A program made the translations under genes and the position numbers. Positions 30,610 through 38,331 of a stretch of 64,000 nt of DNA are shown here, in pieces; position 1 is the first letter of the stretch, and the number at the start of each line of letters is the position of its first letter. Below the pieces are notes generated by a model. That model was given only the letters and a program-made list of their open reading frames with translations. It ran no database searches and was not told the origin of the DNA. This DNA is from Arthrobacter globiformis (GTDB lineage: Bacteria; Actinomycetota; Actinomycetes; Actinomycetales; Micrococcaceae). Location of the stretch: contig NZ_JAUSZX010000001.1 of assembly GCF_030818015.1 (NCBI RefSeq), positions 4,712,001-4,776,000 on the forward strand. The letters run 5' to 3'.

Positions 30610-30721
30610 GCAGCCCGCAGGGCCCCTTGGGTCCACGCAGCCCAGCTCATCCTCGCAACGGGAGCCGGGCTGCGTGCAGCCCCTTTCCGCTCCAGCCTCT
30701 ACCAGCCCAGGATATGGACAA

Positions 30722-31348
30722 ATGATCGGTTCAGAAACAATAAATGACTACCTAGGTAGGCTTGCCTCGCGGAAGCCCACCCCCGGTGGCGGCGCGGCCG
30801 CGGCCCTCCACGCGGCACAGGGTGCGGCCCTGGTGGCGATGGTGGCACGCTTCAGCACCGGCGGCAAATATGAGCAGCACGCAGAGACAACCTCCAGAAT
30901 CATTGCCGCCGCTGACCAGCTCATCGGCGAGACGCTGGGGCTGGCCGACGCCGACGAAGCCGCCTTCAAAGCTGTAATCGCCTCCTACAAGCTGCCCGCT
31001 GCAAGCGACGCCGAACGTGCGGCGCGCGCAGCCGCCATCAACAACGCACTTGCCCAGGCCGCCCAGCCGCCGGCCCGGCTGATTAAGCTGTCAGGTGCCG
31101 TCGTGGAACTCGCGGCCGAGCTTCTGGATATTGCGAACCCGAATGTCATCAGCGACATTGCCGCAGCCGCCGACGCGGCCAGGGCGGCCGCCACCACAGC
31201 CCGCGTCAACATCGACATCAACGTCGTCGCCATCAAGGACGCCAAGGCGCGCGCGGCACTTGCTGAACAGACTGACGGACTCGAAGAAAAGGTCGTGCTG
31301 GCAGCGGACTCGCTCTCGCGCCAGGTACGGGAAAGGATCCTCCGATGA
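30722..31348 (+). CDS. fchA: Cyclodeaminase/cyclohydrolase-family protein (methenyl-THF cyclohydrolase)
   Basis: 208 residues of the formiminotransferase-cyclodeaminase C-terminal family: NDYLGRLASRKPTPGGGAAA and LADADEAAFKAVIASYKLP with the conserved Asp. In methylotrophs and acetogens FchA opens 5,10-methenyl-THF to 10-formyl-THF. Its last bases overlap folD (ATGA), and that FolD lacks the cyclohydrolase lysine, so FchA probably supplies this activity. Start at ATG 30722; the frame opens 48 bases earlier. 112 bases after dmg. Confidence 0.85.
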   Translation: MIGSETINDYLGRLASRKPTPGGGAAAALHAAQGAALVAMVARFSTGGKYEQHAETTSRIIAAADQLIGETLGLADADEAAFKAVIASYKLPAASDAERAARAAAINNALAQAAQPPARLIKLSGAVVELAAELLDIANPNVISDIAAAADAARAAATTARVNIDINVVAIKDAKARAALAEQTDGLEEKVVLAADSLSRQVRERILR

Positions 31349-32223
31349 CGGCTTCCCTGCTCTCCGGCAAGCCTCTCGCCAAACTGATCCAGCAGCAGGC
31401 GCAGACCGAAGCCAAGACCCTGGCCGAAGAAGGCTCCAGCCCTACCCTCGCGGTTGTGGTTGCGACGGAGGACAGCTCAACGCTCTGGTACGTGCGCTCA
31501 ATAGAGCGCGCGGCGGAAAATGCCGGCATCGGCTGCAGGATCATCGACGTCGGCCACGACGCGACCGAACAGGTGCTCATCGCCGTGCTGAAGGACCTCA
31601 GCGCCGAGCCTTCCGTCAACGGCATCATCCTGCAGACTCCCCTGCCTCCCGGCGTCAGAACCCAGGAACTGGTCAAGTACATCGCGCCGGAAAAGGACAT
31701 CGACGGCGCGAACCCGCTGAGCCTGGGACTTCTCGCGGTCGGGGAACGTGCCTTCGCCCCGGCGACGGCACGCGCCGTTGTGGAAATACTGGACCACTTC
31801 GAGATTCCGGTGGCCGGCCGCAACGTGGTGGTGGTGGGCCGTTCCACCGTGGTTGGCAAGCCGCTCTCCCTGCTGCTGCTGCAGAAGGACGCCACCACAA
31901 CCGTCTGCCACTCGAAGTCCGGGCCCCTCGGGAAGTACACCAAGACGGCCGACGTCGTGGTTGTTGCGGCGGGCCGCACCGGACTGCTCACCGGGACGGA
32001 TGTTTCGGAATATTCTGTGGTCATCGATGTGGGAACCAACGTGCTCTCCGATGGCTCACTCGCCGGCGACGTCGACGAAGCCAGCGTCCGTCCGGTCGCT
32101 GCCGCGCTGACGCCGGTCCCCGGGGGCGTGGGCTCAGTCACCACCGCGCTGCTCCTTCTCCACACCGCCGAAGCGGCGCGCCAACAGTCCCGCGCAACCC
32201 GCACGCCCGTCCTCACGCAGTGA
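31345..32223 (+). CDS. folD: Methylene-THF dehydrogenase (FolD family) lacking the cyclohydrolase lysine
   Basis: 292 residues with the FolD fold: ILQTPLPPGVRTQELVKYI, PEKDIDGANPLSLG, VVVGRSTVVGKPLSLLLL and PVPGGVGSVTTALLL. The Tyr-Val-x-x-Lys motif reads YVRSIERAA: Tyr49 is kept but the lysine position is Ile53 (codon ATA at 31501-31503, one base from AAA). In characterised FolD proteins replacing this lysine abolishes cyclohydrolase and spares dehydrogenase activity. Predicted to oxidise methylene-THF only, with FchA doing the next step. Confidence 0.9.
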   Translation: MTASLLSGKPLAKLIQQQAQTEAKTLAEEGSSPTLAVVVATEDSSTLWYVRSIERAAENAGIGCRIIDVGHDATEQVLIAVLKDLSAEPSVNGIILQTPLPPGVRTQELVKYIAPEKDIDGANPLSLGLLAVGERAFAPATARAVVEILDHFEIPVAGRNVVVVGRSTVVGKPLSLLLLQKDATTTVCHSKSGPLGKYTKTADVVVVAAGRTGLLTGTDVSEYSVVIDVGTNVLSDGSLAGDVDEASVRPVAAALTPVPGGVGSVTTALLLLHTAEAARQQSRATRTPVLTQ

Positions 32224-32234
32224 CCGGGGCACTG

Positions 32235-32468
32235 ATGGCACACAGCACCGCGCCGCAGCCCACCAGCACCAAGGTCGTGGCGGACTGGACAGCGCTCATG
32301 CCAGGCGACTTCGTCACCGTGCTGGAGTCGTACACGGTTCCCCACAGCGGCTGGATCGACGACCTGACCGAGGACGGCCGCATCATCTGGCTGGTTCGCG
32401 CCTTCGGGGGTGGCCGTCGCATGTTCTTCCGCGAGAACGGCGACATCATCACGGTCGAAGCTCCCTAG
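32235..32468 (+). CDS. 77-residue small protein of the formate operon, unknown function
   Basis: Reads MAHSTAPQPTSTKVVADWTA, then PGDFVTVLESYTVPHSGWID and GGGRRMFFRENGDIITVEAP. Looks like a small all-beta domain (alternating hydrophobics, Gly turns). An in-frame GTG at 32220 overlapping the folD stop is an alternative start. It lies between folD and the formate dehydrogenase-like gene (45-base gap). No family recognised; a role with the molybdenum enzyme is an inference from position. Confidence 0.65.
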   Translation: MAHSTAPQPTSTKVVADWTALMPGDFVTVLESYTVPHSGWIDDLTEDGRIIWLVRAFGGGRRMFFRENGDIITVEAP

Positions 32469-32513
32469 GCAACAACGCCCTCACTGCCCGGCACAGATCT
32501 AAAGGAAGACCCA

Positions 32514-34880
32514 ATGGCCTCTAAAGCCCCCCGCGAGAACATCGATGAGTCAAAGCTGACCGTCAGCAAACCCAAAACCAAGGCCGTAGGCATCCCCGCG
32601 GTGGCCAACGCCCTGAAAATCTCCCTGGAGCAGATGGGTCCGCTGCGCAGCGTCCAGACCCTGATGGCGGTCAACCAGATAGACGGCTTCGACTGCATGG
32701 GCTGCGCCTGGCCGGAACATGAGAAGCGCAATGCCGCGGAATTCTGCGAGAACGGCGCCAAGGCCGTGGCGGAGGAGGCTACCCGCCGCCGCGTCAGCCC
32801 TGAGTTTTTCGCCCGGCATTCCGTCGCCGACCTCAAAACCCGTGATGACTACTGGCTGGGGCAGCAGGGAAGGCTCACCCACCCGATGGTCCTGGATGAG
32901 GGCGCAACCCACTACAGGCCCATTGGCTGGGACGACGCCCTGGAAATGATCGCCCAGGAACTCAGGGACATGGACCACCCCGACCAGAGCGTCTTCTATA
33001 CCTCCGGCAGGACCTCCAACGAGGCGGCGTTCGTGTACCAGCTGCTCGTCCGCGGTGTGGGCACCAACAACCTTCCGGACTGTTCAAATATGTGCCACGA
33101 GTCCTCCGGGTCGGCGCTGGTGGAGACCATTGGCATTGGCAAGGGTTCGGTCAGCCTCAAGGATCTGGAGACGGCGTCCCTCATTTTCGTGGCGGGCCAG
33201 AACCCGGGCACGAACCACCCGCGCATGCTCAGCGCCTTGGAGAAGGCCAAGAAAAACGGTGCCGCCATCGTATCCATCAACCCGCTCCCCGAGGCCGGAC
33301 TCCTTCACTTCGAGAACCCGCAGACCATTGCCGGAACGCTGGTGGGCACGCAGCTGACTGACGACTTCCTGCAGATCAGGGCCGGCGGGGACCAGGCACT
33401 CTTCCAGGGCCTCGGAAAATACCTGCTGGACGCAGAACGCGCCGGCAGGAACACCCCGGGCCTGACCACGGTTTTTGACCACGGTTTCATCAGGAACCAT
33501 ACGGTCGGCCTCGAGTCCTACCTTTCGCAGCTGGAACAGGTGGAGTGGGACGACATCGTCGAGGCGACCGGCCTGACCATGGAGCAGATCAACGCCACCG
33601 GTGAACGGCTCCTGGCCTCGGGCTCCACCATTGTCTGCTGGGCGATGGGCCTGACGCAGCACAAGCACTCGGTGCCCACCCTTCGCGACGTCGTCAATGT
33701 CCTGCTGCTGCAAGGCAACATCGGCAAGCCCGGAGCGGGAGTCTGCCCGGTTCGCGGACATTCCAATGTCCAGGGTGACCGGACCATGGGCATCTTCGAA
33801 CGGATGCCCGAAGGCTTCCACGACAGGCTGGACCAGGAATTCCAGTTCCATTCACCCCGGGCGCACGGCTACGACACCGTCGCCGCAATCCGGGCGATGC
33901 GTGACGGCAAGGTGAGGCTGTTCGTGGGCATGGGCGGGAACTTCGTGCGGGCGGCTCCGGACTCGGATGCCACCGAGAAAGCCCTGGCCAATACCCGGCT
34001 GACCGTGCAGATCTCGACGAAACTGAACCATTCGCACCTGTCGACAGGAAAGCGCGCCCTGATTCTCCCAACGCTGGGCCGCACCGAGCGGGATACCCAG
34101 CGGTCCGGTGACCAAAGGGTCACCGTGGAGGATTCCATGAGCGCTGTTCACGCATCCCGCGGCCGGCTCAAGCCCGCCAGCGAGCACCTGATGTCCGAGG
34201 TGGCCATCGTCTGCAACCTCGCGCACAAGGTGTTCACGGACGCCGACGGCCAGCCCCGCCCCAACACGCCGGTGGCCGACTGGCTCGCGCTCCGGGACGA
34301 CTACTCCCTGGTCAGGAAGCACATCGAGGCCGTCATCGATGGCTTCGAGAATTTCGAAGAGAGAATCCAGCACCCCGGCGGCTTCGTTCTGCCCCACCCG
34401 CCACGGGACAACAGGGAATTCAAGACCCCGTCCGGCAAGGCGCACTTCACATCGAATACCCTGGAGTACCTTCGGGTCCCGCCCGGCCGGCTGATCCTGC
34501 AGACCCTCCGTTCGCACGACCAGTACAACACCACCATTTATGGAAAGGACGACCGGTACCGCGGAATCCACGGAGGCCGGCGCGTGGTCCTGGTCAACGA
34601 GGCGGACATCGCCGAGCTGGGCTATGCCGACGGCGACATGGTGGACCTGGTCTCGGAGTTCCGGGGTACAGAACGCAGGGCAGAGAGCTTCCGCGTCGTC
34701 AGCTACTCGACGCCGAAGGGCTGCGCAGCCGCCTACTACCCGGAAACCAACGTGCTGGTACCGCTGGACTCCGTGGCCGACACCAGCGGCACCCCGACGT
34801 CCAAGTCCGTCGTCGTGAGACTGGAACCGGCCGGGGCAAAAGCACCGGAAAATCAGATTCCTGCAACTCTTCCCGCCTGA
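32514..34880 (+). CDS. FdhF/YdeP-family molybdopterin oxidoreductase 1 (formate dehydrogenase-like)
   Basis: 788 residues of the bis-MGD oxidoreductase superfamily, YdeP-like branch. N-terminal Cys set FDCMGCAWPE and AAEFCENGAK (putative Fe-S site); SVFYTSGRTSNEAAF; DCSNMCHESSG with the likely Mo-ligand Cys; LQGNIGKPGAGVCPVRGHSN; C-terminal cofactor domain with LQTLRSHDQYNTT. Placed after purU, folD and fchA and before moeA and fdhD, so formate oxidation is the likely activity. No NADH-binding partner subunit is encoded nearby; the electron acceptor is unknown. Confidence 0.87.
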   Translation: MASKAPRENIDESKLTVSKPKTKAVGIPAVANALKISLEQMGPLRSVQTLMAVNQIDGFDCMGCAWPEHEKRNAAEFCENGAKAVAEEATRRRVSPEFFARHSVADLKTRDDYWLGQQGRLTHPMVLDEGATHYRPIGWDDALEMIAQELRDMDHPDQSVFYTSGRTSNEAAFVYQLLVRGVGTNNLPDCSNMCHESSGSALVETIGIGKGSVSLKDLETASLIFVAGQNPGTNHPRMLSALEKAKKNGAAIVSINPLPEAGLLHFENPQTIAGTLVGTQLTDDFLQIRAGGDQALFQGLGKYLLDAERAGRNTPGLTTVFDHGFIRNHTVGLESYLSQLEQVEWDDIVEATGLTMEQINATGERLLASGSTIVCWAMGLTQHKHSVPTLRDVVNVLLLQGNIGKPGAGVCPVRGHSNVQGDRTMGIFERMPEGFHDRLDQEFQFHSPRAHGYDTVAAIRAMRDGKVRLFVGMGGNFVRAAPDSDATEKALANTRLTVQISTKLNHSHLSTGKRALILPTLGRTERDTQRSGDQRVTVEDSMSAVHASRGRLKPASEHLMSEVAIVCNLAHKVFTDADGQPRPNTPVADWLALRDDYSLVRKHIEAVIDGFENFEERIQHPGGFVLPHPPRDNREFKTPSGKAHFTSNTLEYLRVPPGRLILQTLRSHDQYNTTIYGKDDRYRGIHGGRRVVLVNEADIAELGYADGDMVDLVSEFRGTERRAESFRVVSYSTPKGCAAAYYPETNVLVPLDSVADTSGTPTSKSVVVRLEPAGAKAPENQIPATLPA

Positions 34881-34899
34881 TATATCTTTACGATATAAT
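34878..34899 (+). promoter_or_regulatory. moeA promoter with TGATATATC element overlapping the upstream stop
   Basis: TGATATATC (34878-34886) begins at the stop codon of the preceding gene. A consensus -10 TATAAT follows at 34894-34899. No clear -35. The element matches the glyA, fadH and purU upstream sites, suggesting the same GntR-type control. Expected start near 34906, leaving a leader of about 160 nt. Confidence 0.5.
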
Positions 34900-34963
34900 T
34901 GGAATATCACAGCGGCGGCCCGCGGGGCGGGGCCTGAGCCCGCACTGCCAAGGGTAGAGAGCA

Positions 34964-35046
34964 GTTTCGTTTCCCGTGAACGGTGTTTCGGAGGCCTGAA
35001 ATACCTGGGGAGGTAAGCGCCGAAACACCGCTTTCGGGAAACGAAC
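34964..35046 (+). promoter_or_regulatory. Long structured leader RNA before moeA
   Basis: TTCGTTTCCCG (34966-34976) pairs with CGGGAAACGAA (35035-35045). A second perfect 11-bp helix, CGGTGTTTCGG (34981-34991) with CCGAAACACCG (35020-35030), lies inside, separated by symmetric 4-base internal loops (TGAA/CTTT). The apical 28 bases hold ACCT-GGGG-AGGT. Without a T-run it is not a typical terminator. A cis-regulatory RNA for molybdenum-cofactor genes is possible; a match to the known Moco riboswitch could not be verified. Confidence 0.6.
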
Positions 35047-35067
35047 AATCCAACGAGGGGACGACCA

Positions 35068-36360
35068 GTGGTAGCTCCAGCCCTGCAAAGCGTCGACAGG
35101 CCGGGCAAGGATGGCGGGCGGCCTCCCAACCGGGAGCACACCTGGGCGGAAGCACGCCGCCTGGCTTTTGACTCCGCCAGCCCGCTGGGACCAGAGGGTG
35201 TGCCGCTTGGGGAGGCGAACGGCAGAACCCTGGCGGCCGACGTCGTCGCGCTTCAGGAGATGCCCCACTACGCCTCATCCGCCATGGACGGCTGGACGGT
35301 CAGTGGTGACGGCCCGTGGGTACTGACGGAACCGGGACACCCCCTGCACAGCGGAGAGGCCAGCCCCGTAGTCACCGGCGGCGTAATCCCTCCGGGCACC
35401 TTGGCGGTGCTCCGTGTTGAGAGCGGACGGCTTGCCACCAATGCAAGCGGCCAGGCGATGCTTAGACTGGGCGAGGCGGCATCCCCCGGCGAACCCCGTC
35501 CGGGCCAGCACATCCGCGAGTCGGGCGAGGAAGCGGCAGCCGGCGAGGTGCTGATCCCCGCCGGAACAACCTTGAACCCTGCGCATATCGCGCTGGCCGC
35601 CGTCGCCGGCTTCGACCAGCTCACGGTGCGGGGCAAGCCACTGGTCAAGATGCTGGTTACAGGCTCAGAGGTCGTCGCGGCCAGGCTCCCGGCACCGGGA
35701 CAGGTCAGGGATGCCTTCGGTCCCCAGCTCAGCACTGTCATCCAGATGCTTGGCGGTGTCCCGGGGCCCCTGGTCCGGATCGGGGACTCCTACGAGGAAT
35801 GGCTCACGGCGCTGGGTGCCTCCGAAGCGCCGATGGGGCAGTGGCCCGACGTCATCGTGACCACCGGCGGCACAGGACGTTCAGGCGCGGACCATTTCCG
35901 AAATGCCGTGGTGGCGCTAGGCGGACGGCTCCTCATCGACGGCATCGCCATGCGGCCCGGCCATCCCGCCGCCTTGGGCAAACTGCCCAACGGCCGGTTC
36001 GTCGTCGGACTTCCCGGCAATCCGCTCGCCGCCCTCATGGCGCTCTTCACCGTGGGCGGTCCGCTGCTGGCCGCCCTCGGCCACCAGCCGTTGCCCGGCA
36101 TCAGCCGGGTGCCGTGCGGCAGCACCATCGACGCCCACCGTGCGTCCACCCGGCTCTTGCCGTTCCGCTGGGCCAACGGCCTGGCGACTCCGGCCCACTA
36201 CACGGGCCCCGGAATGATGCGCGGGCTGGCCAGCGCCGACGGCGTCATGGTGGTTCCGTCCCGCGGCGTTCAGCTGGGCGAGCCAGTCCCTGCATTTGCG
36301 CTCCCGTGGCGCCCGGAGCTGCGGCCACCGCTGCCCGGCAAATTGATCTGGGAGGACTAG
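35068..36360 (+). CDS. moeA: Molybdopterin molybdenumtransferase
   Basis: Inserts molybdenum into adenylylated molybdopterin. 430 residues with the MoeA/gephyrin E domain: ALQEMPHYASSAMDGWTVS, GEVLIPAGTTLNPAHIALAA, MLVTGSEVV, VTTGGTGRSGADHF and FVVGLPGNPLAALMAL. GTG start with GAGGGG upstream. Followed 4 bases later by fdhD. The gene sits in the formate operon region rather than with general moa genes, so it may serve the formate dehydrogenases specifically. Confidence 0.93.
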   Translation: MVAPALQSVDRPGKDGGRPPNREHTWAEARRLAFDSASPLGPEGVPLGEANGRTLAADVVALQEMPHYASSAMDGWTVSGDGPWVLTEPGHPLHSGEASPVVTGGVIPPGTLAVLRVESGRLATNASGQAMLRLGEAASPGEPRPGQHIRESGEEAAAGEVLIPAGTTLNPAHIALAAVAGFDQLTVRGKPLVKMLVTGSEVVAARLPAPGQVRDAFGPQLSTVIQMLGGVPGPLVRIGDSYEEWLTALGASEAPMGQWPDVIVTTGGTGRSGADHFRNAVVALGGRLLIDGIAMRPGHPAALGKLPNGRFVVGLPGNPLAALMALFTVGGPLLAALGHQPLPGISRVPCGSTIDAHRASTRLLPFRWANGLATPAHYTGPGMMRGLASADGVMVVPSRGVQLGEPVPAFALPWRPELRPPLPGKLIWED

Positions 36361-36363
36361 CGC

Positions 36364-37257
36364 GTGGCACGCATGACCCAACGCCGGAAAGTCCACCGCT
36401 ACCTGCTGGACGGCTCCGAGGCCGCCATGGAATACCCCGTGCGGCTCCGTGAAGACGTGCTGGCCGCGGAGGAACCGCTGGAAATCCGCTTCGGAAACTT
36501 GTCCTTTGCCGTGACGATGCGGACGCCGGGCGATGACTTTGACCTCGTTGCGGGCTTTCTCGTCTCGGAAGGCATCATCGCCAGCCAGGCGGATCTCGTG
36601 TCACTCCGCTTCTGCGCCGGCGAGGACGAAACTGGCAGGCAGACCTTCAACGTCGTCGAAGCGCAGTTCCGGCCCGGCCTGGCACTGCCGGACACGGGCA
36701 GGCACGTTTACACGTCCAGCTCCTGCGGCATCTGTGGCAGCACATCCATCGAGGCCGTCCGCAAGACCCTCACTTATGACGTGCACGAGGACCAGCTGCG
36801 GGTGCCGGTGGACGTCATAGCGCGGCTGCCGGAACAGCTGCGCGAAGCCCAGGCGCTGTTCGACAAGACCGGCGGCGTCCACGCTGCAGGGCTGTTCAAG
36901 ATCGACGACGGGGGTGAGGCGGAGCTGCTTTGCCTCCGCGAGGACGTGGGCCGCCACAATGCAGTGGACAAGGTCATCGGGTGGGCGCTGCGCGAAGGGC
37001 TTCTGCCGCTGTGCGGAACCGTCCTGCAGGTCTCGGGCAGGGCGTCGTTCGAGCTCGTCCAGAAGGCTGCCCTCGCCGGCATCCCAGTTTTGGCGGCGGT
37101 CAGCGCACCCTCAAGTCTTGCGGCGGACCTCGCCGCCGACACCGGCATAACGCTTGTGGGCTTCAACAGGGGCAAGAGCCTCAACGCATATGTCGGCCAG
37201 GAACGCCTGGCACCTGCACTCGCGGCAGCTGCCCTGACGAGTCCCGCCGTCGGCTGA
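36364..37257 (+). CDS. fdhD: Formate dehydrogenase sulfurtransferase FdhD
   Basis: Transfers sulfur to the Mo-bis-MGD cofactor of formate dehydrogenases. 297 residues; the essential cysteines are Cys121 and Cys124 in SSSCGICGS, the same numbers as in E. coli FdhD. Also VRLREDVLAAEEPLEIRFG, CLREDVGRHNAVDKVIGWAL and VLQVSGRASFELVQKAA. GTG start, 3 bases after moeA. Its presence supports the formate dehydrogenase assignment of the two FdhF/YdeP-like genes. Confidence 0.95.
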   Translation: MARMTQRRKVHRYLLDGSEAAMEYPVRLREDVLAAEEPLEIRFGNLSFAVTMRTPGDDFDLVAGFLVSEGIIASQADLVSLRFCAGEDETGRQTFNVVEAQFRPGLALPDTGRHVYTSSSCGICGSTSIEAVRKTLTYDVHEDQLRVPVDVIARLPEQLREAQALFDKTGGVHAAGLFKIDDGGEAELLCLREDVGRHNAVDKVIGWALREGLLPLCGTVLQVSGRASFELVQKAALAGIPVLAAVSAPSSLAADLAADTGITLVGFNRGKSLNAYVGQERLAPALAAAALTSPAVG

Positions 37258-37276
37258 CTACTCCAGACAAAAGCAA

Positions 37277-37313
37277 GGGGACCCCGCCACGGCACAGCCG
37301 CGGCGGGGTCCCC
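37277..37313 (+). terminator. Terminator after fdhD
   Basis: GGGGACCCCGCC (37277-37288) pairs with GGCGGGGTCCCC (37302-37313), followed by TGTTTGC. It closes the purU-fdhD transcription region; the IclR 2 gene begins 150 bases later. Confidence 0.8.
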
Positions 37314-37466
37314 TGTTTGCGGGCTTCCCTGCGTCCGGAAAATAAACGTTGTGTTCAGGAAAATGACGCCGGTACGTCCGCCGCAGTCTAGGATCAGACG
37401 TGTGAAGCATGCTGGACGGCGCGGAGCCTGACCGCTGGTCACCGCGACGACACGGGAGCACCTCTG

Positions 37467-38273
37467 ATGGCTGCAAGAGACGAACCAGGGACTGGCAGGG
37501 ATCCGGACGCCCAAGGCGGAGGGGTCCAGTCCGTCGACCGCGCCCTCCAGATCCTGGAGATCCTCGCCCGAGACGGACACGCAGGCGTCAGCGACATTGC
37601 CGACGAAATGAGGGTCCACAAGTCCACCGTCTCGCGGCTGCTGGGATCGCTGGTGTCCAGGGAGATCGTGCGGCAGAACAACGACCGCGGCAAGTATCAG
37701 TTGGGCTTTGGCATCCTGCGACTGGCCAGTTCCATTCCAGGCCGGCTGAGCCTGGTCCACGAGGCACGTCCCATCCTGGAGAGCCTCGCAGACCAATACA
37801 AGGAAACCGTCAACCTCGCCGTCCTGCAGTCCAACTACGCGGTGAACGTGGACCAGGCCATGGGCCCGTCAACGCTGGCCACGTCTGACTGGGTTGGCAG
37901 CCTCACGCCTCTCCATGCCACGTCCAGCGGCAAGGTACTGCTGGCAGCACTGCCTGTTGAAGAACGCTCCCGGATCCTCCGGGAGGCGGGCCTTCCGGCC
38001 CGGACCCCGCGGACCATCACGGACCGGGACACCCTGGAAAACCAACTCCTCGATGTCTCCCGCAACGGCTATGCAGTTGTCCATGAGGAATTCGAGATCG
38101 GACTGACCGCGGTTGCCGTGCCCGTCTACAACCACTTCGGGACGGTCATCGGGTCCGTCAGTATCTCCGGCCCCGCCTTCCGCTTCGACCCGGAAAATAC
38201 GCCCGGTCTGATCCAGGGTCTCCAAGAGGCCGGCCTGAACATCAGCGGAAAAATGGGCTACACCCACCGATGA
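37467..38273 (+). CDS. IclR-family transcriptional regulator 2
   Basis: 268 residues, very similar to the 16114 regulator: QSVDRALQILEILARDGHAG, IADEMRVHKSTVSRLLGSL, VNLAVLQSNYAVNVDQAMG. Convergent with the oxygenase/reductase operon of glycine betaine monooxygenase. A candidate to act at the TGTTGC repeats found at five promoters in this window (inference). Start ATG 37467. Confidence 0.93.
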   Translation: MAARDEPGTGRDPDAQGGGVQSVDRALQILEILARDGHAGVSDIADEMRVHKSTVSRLLGSLVSREIVRQNNDRGKYQLGFGILRLASSIPGRLSLVHEARPILESLADQYKETVNLAVLQSNYAVNVDQAMGPSTLATSDWVGSLTPLHATSSGKVLLAALPVEERSRILREAGLPARTPRTITDRDTLENQLLDVSRNGYAVVHEEFEIGLTAVAVPVYNHFGTVIGSVSISGPAFRFDPENTPGLIQGLQEAGLNISGKMGYTHR

Positions 38274-38331
38274 CCCCGGCCGCTGGCCGGGGTCACCGCA
38301 AGGGTTTGGTTGCGCCGTTAGTGGCGGAACC

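Noticed and set aside
34964..35046. Known Moco riboswitch
   Set aside because: Location fits, but I could not match the conserved core from memory; left as an unclassified structured leader.
34964..35046. Transposon-derived miniature element
   Set aside because: No target-site duplication and no second copy in the window; the nested symmetric loops look like RNA structure.
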